This document shows positions 62,169-64,000 of a stretch of 64,000 nt of DNA, in pieces. Numbering within the stretch: position 1 is the stretch's first letter; each line of letters opens with the position of its first letter. The stretch is from Kibdelosporangium persicum (lineage in GTDB: Bacteria; Actinomycetota; Actinomycetes; Mycobacteriales; Pseudonocardiaceae), in contig NZ_JAAATY010000012.1 of the NCBI RefSeq assembly GCF_013280595.1, positions 186,001 to 250,000 on the forward strand, given 5' to 3'. Below the pieces are notes generated by a model. That model had not been told where the DNA came from. It was given only the letters and a program-made list of their open reading frames with translations, and searched no databases. Both the position numbers and the translations under genes were made by a program.

Positions 62169-63679
62169 TCGGTGGTCATCAGCTGCATCAACCGTTCCTG
62201 AGTCGCGTCAGCACGATCGACCTCACCTGTGATCCGTCCACGGGACAGCGCGTAGATCCGGTCACAGAGGCCGAGCAACTCGGGCAGTTCCGACGAGATG
62301 ACCAGCACTGCCTTGCCGTCGTCCGCCAGCTGGTTGATGATCGAATAGATCTCGAACTTCGCCCCGACGTCGATGCCCCGCGTCGGCTCGTCCAGGATCA
62401 GCACGTCCGGGTCGGTCAGGATCCACTTCGACAGCACGACCTTCTGCTGGTTGCCGCCACTCAGCTTCCCGGTGACCGACCGGACGCTGGGCGCCTTGAT
62501 CCCCATCCGGGCCCGGAACTCCTCGGCGACGCGATGCTCCTCGTGCTCGCGGACCCACCCGTGGCGGGACAGGCCACCGAGCCAGGCCGCCGAGACGTTC
62601 CGCTTGATGTCCTCGATCAGGTTCAGCCCGTACCGCTTACGGTCCTCGGTGACGTAGGCGATCCCCTGCGAGATCGCGTCCTGGACGGACCGGAGGTGGA
62701 TCTCCCTGCCGTCCTTGACGATCCGCCCCGAGATGTCCTTGCCGTAGGACCGCCCGAACACGCTCATGGCCAGCTCGGTCCGGCCGGCGCCCATCAGCCC
62801 GGCGAGTCCGACGATCTCCCCGCGCCGCAAGGACAGCGAGGCCCGGTCCACCACAAGCCGTCCCGAGTGGACCGGGCTGTGCACGGTCCAGTCCTCGATC
62901 CGGAACACTTCCTCGCCCACGGACGGCGTCCGCGGCGGGAACCGCTGTGACAGGTCCCGGCCGACCATCCCGGAGATGATCCGGTCCTCGGTGACCTCGG
63001 CCGCCTGCAAGGTCTCGATCGTCCGGCCGTCGCGCAGGATGGTGATCGAGTCCGCGATCGCCCGGACCTCGCCCAGCTTGTGCGAGATGATCACGCAGGT
63101 GACCCCCTCCTCCCGCAGCCCGCGCAGCAGGTCCAGCAGATGCGCCGAATCCGTGTCGTTCAGGGCGGCGGTCGGCTCGTCCAGGATCAGCAGGCGCACC
63201 TTCTTGGACAGTGCCTTGGCGATCTCCACCAGCTGCTGTTTGCCCACCCCCAGCTCCGAGACGGGCGTGACCGGGTTCTCGTCCAGGCCCACCCGGCGCA
63301 ACAGCTCCCCGGCCGCGTGGTTGGTGCGGTTCCAGTCGATCAACCCGCCCCGCGCCAGTTCGTTGCCCAGGAAGATGTTCTCGGCGATCGAGAGCTGCGG
63401 GCACAGCGCGAGCTCCTGGTGGATGATCACGATCCCGCGCCGTTCGCTGTCCCGCACCGACGAGAACCGGCAGCGCTCGTCCTCGAAGGTGATCTCGCCG
63501 TCGTAGGACCCGTGCGGGTACACGCCCGACAGCACCTTCATCAGGGTGGACTTGCCGGCGCCGTTCTCCCCGCAGATCGCATGGATCTCGCCGCTGCGCA
63601 CGGCGAGATTCACGTCCTGGAGCGCTTTCACACCGGGAAAGGTCTTGGTGATGCCGCGCATCGCCAGGATCGGCGTCAT
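62159..63679 (-). CDS. Monosaccharide ABC transporter ATPase (XylG/GguA type, double NBD)
   Basis: A 506-residue ATPase with two nucleotide-binding domains. NBD1 has Walker [10 protein letters not shown] and Walker [15 protein letters not shown]2 starts near residue 255, has a degenerate Walker A ([10 protein letters not shown]), a signature [14 protein letters not shown] and Walker [12 protein letters not shown]. This asymmetry is normal for CUT2 ATPases. The ATG overlaps the binding-protein stop by 4 bases. The last codons and stop lie in a dispersed palindrome. Confidence 0.93.
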   Translation of the reverse strand: MTPILAMRGITKTFPGVKALQDVNLAVRSGEIHAICGENGAGKSTLMKVLSGVYPHGSYDGEITFEDERCRFSSVRDSERRGIVIIHQELALCPQLSIAENIFLGNELARGGLIDWNRTNHAAGELLRRVGLDENPVTPVSELGVGKQQLVEIAKALSKKVRLLILDEPTAALNDTDSAHLLDLLRGLREEGVTCVIISHKLGEVRAIADSITILRDGRTIETLQAAEVTEDRIISGMVGRDLSQRFPPRTPSVGEEVFRIEDWTVHSPVHSGRLVVDRASLSLRRGEIVGLAGLMGAGRTELAMSVFGRSYGKDISGRIVKDGREIHLRSVQDAISQGIAYVTEDRKRYGLNLIEDIKRNVSAAWLGGLSRHGWVREHEEHRVAEEFRARMGIKAPSVRSVTGKLSGGNQQKVVLSKWILTDPDVLILDEPTRGIDVGAKFEIYSIINQLADDGKAVLVISSELPELLGLCDRIYALSRGRITGEVDRADATQERLMQLMTTDRE

Positions 63680-64000
63680 TTGAGCTGATCCGCCTTGTAG
63701 TAGCCGGAGTCGACCAGTTCCTTCTGGTAGTTGTCCTTCGTCACGATCGACGTGGGCAGCAGCTGGCTGGGCACGACCTTCTTGCCGTTGTCGTAGTCCT
63801 TCTCGTTGTTGACGCTCGGCTTGCCGCCCTTGAGCACGGCGTCGGCCATCTGCACGGTCACCTTGGCCAGCTCACGGGTGTCCTTGAACACCGTCGAGTA
63901 CTGCTCACCGGCGATGATCGACTTCACCGACGCGAGCTCGGCGTCCTGCCCGGTCACCACCGGGTAGGCCAGCGTTCCGGTGCCGTAGCCGCTGCTCTTG
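63676..64000 (-). CDS. Monosaccharide-binding protein (ChvE-like), 5' part outside the window
   Basis: About 107 C-terminal residues of a periplasmic-type sugar-binding protein. Visible are [17 protein letters not shown], typical of ChvE/multiple-monosaccharide binding proteins, then [19 protein letters not shown] and a final ILPTSIV-like strand ([15 protein letters not shown]). The frame is open to base 64000, so the start and lipobox lie outside. First gene of the transporter set binding protein, ATPase, permease. Confidence 0.88.
   Translation of the reverse strand, partial: KSSGYGTGTLAYPVVTGQDAELASVKSIIAGEQYSTVFKDTRELAKVTVQMADAVLKGGKPSVNNEKDYDNGKKVVPSQLLPTSIVTKDNYQKELVDSGYYKADQLK

Overview
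The window is high-G+C DNA (about 70 % by eye) from a filamentous actinomycete. GTG starts, 4-base ATGA/GTGA gene overlaps, a SARP/AfsR regulator, SnoaL-like proteins and DasR/CebR-type operators fit a Pseudonocardiales-like genome; the genus cannot be read from the sequence.

Layout. (1) 1-6.6 kb, minus strand: an operon of a DJ-1/PfpI protein, a ThDP enzyme, a DJ-1/AGE-epimerase fusion and a glycogen-debranching enzyme that runs off the left edge. (2) 6.9-8.5 kb: a receiver domain fused to a thioredoxin-reductase-like flavoprotein. (3) 8.8-11.9 kb: VOC protein, GMC oxidoreductase and three SnoaL-like proteins. (4) About 11.9-45.6 kb: a biosynthetic gene cluster I do not recognise. It has its own full tryptophan pathway (class II DAHP synthase, TrpE, G, D, C, B, A) plus a second TrpB-like enzyme. 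It also has a kynurenine-3-monooxygenase-like/aromatic-amino-acid-decarboxylase fusion, a P450, and a carrier-protein module (adenylation enzyme, PCP, ectoine-synthase-like cupin, acyl-CoA-dehydrogenase-like enzyme, transglutaminase-like protein). Tailoring genes include three paralogous DszC-type flavin monooxygenases with a flavin reductase, a hydroquinone-reductase-type GST, WrbA, an aldo-keto reductase, a methyltransferase and a membrane acyltransferase. Two exporters, a SARP and a MocR-like regulator complete it. (5) 45.7-47.3 kb: a transposase-derived HTH protein and a methyltransferase. (6) 47.7-60.9 kb: plant-polysaccharide genes: two pectate lyases, an AA10 LPMO, a sugar ABC importer operon with YesL-like, Gfo/Idh and DUF6807 proteins, and two LacI regulators. 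(7) 60.9-64 kb: a second, monosaccharide-type ABC transporter, cut by the right edge.

Working model for the cluster (inference): the trp genes oversupply tryptophan. The fusion enzyme hydroxylates and decarboxylates a tryptophan- or kynurenine-type amino acid to an aryl-ethylamine. In parallel an amino acid is loaded on the PCP, oxidised, perhaps cyclised by the EctC-like cupin, and passed to the amine by the transglutaminase-like protein. Flavin monooxygenases, P450 and quinone-handling enzymes then oxidise the aromatic part. A palindrome, ACTT-N4-AAGT, occurs in four exact copies and one near copy in the cluster's promoter regions, which points to one shared regulator and helps to set the cluster borders.

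Two dispersed repeat families also stand out: a 22-bp mosaic repeat built as an inverted array in two convergent intergenic gaps, and a palindrome with a conserved loop.
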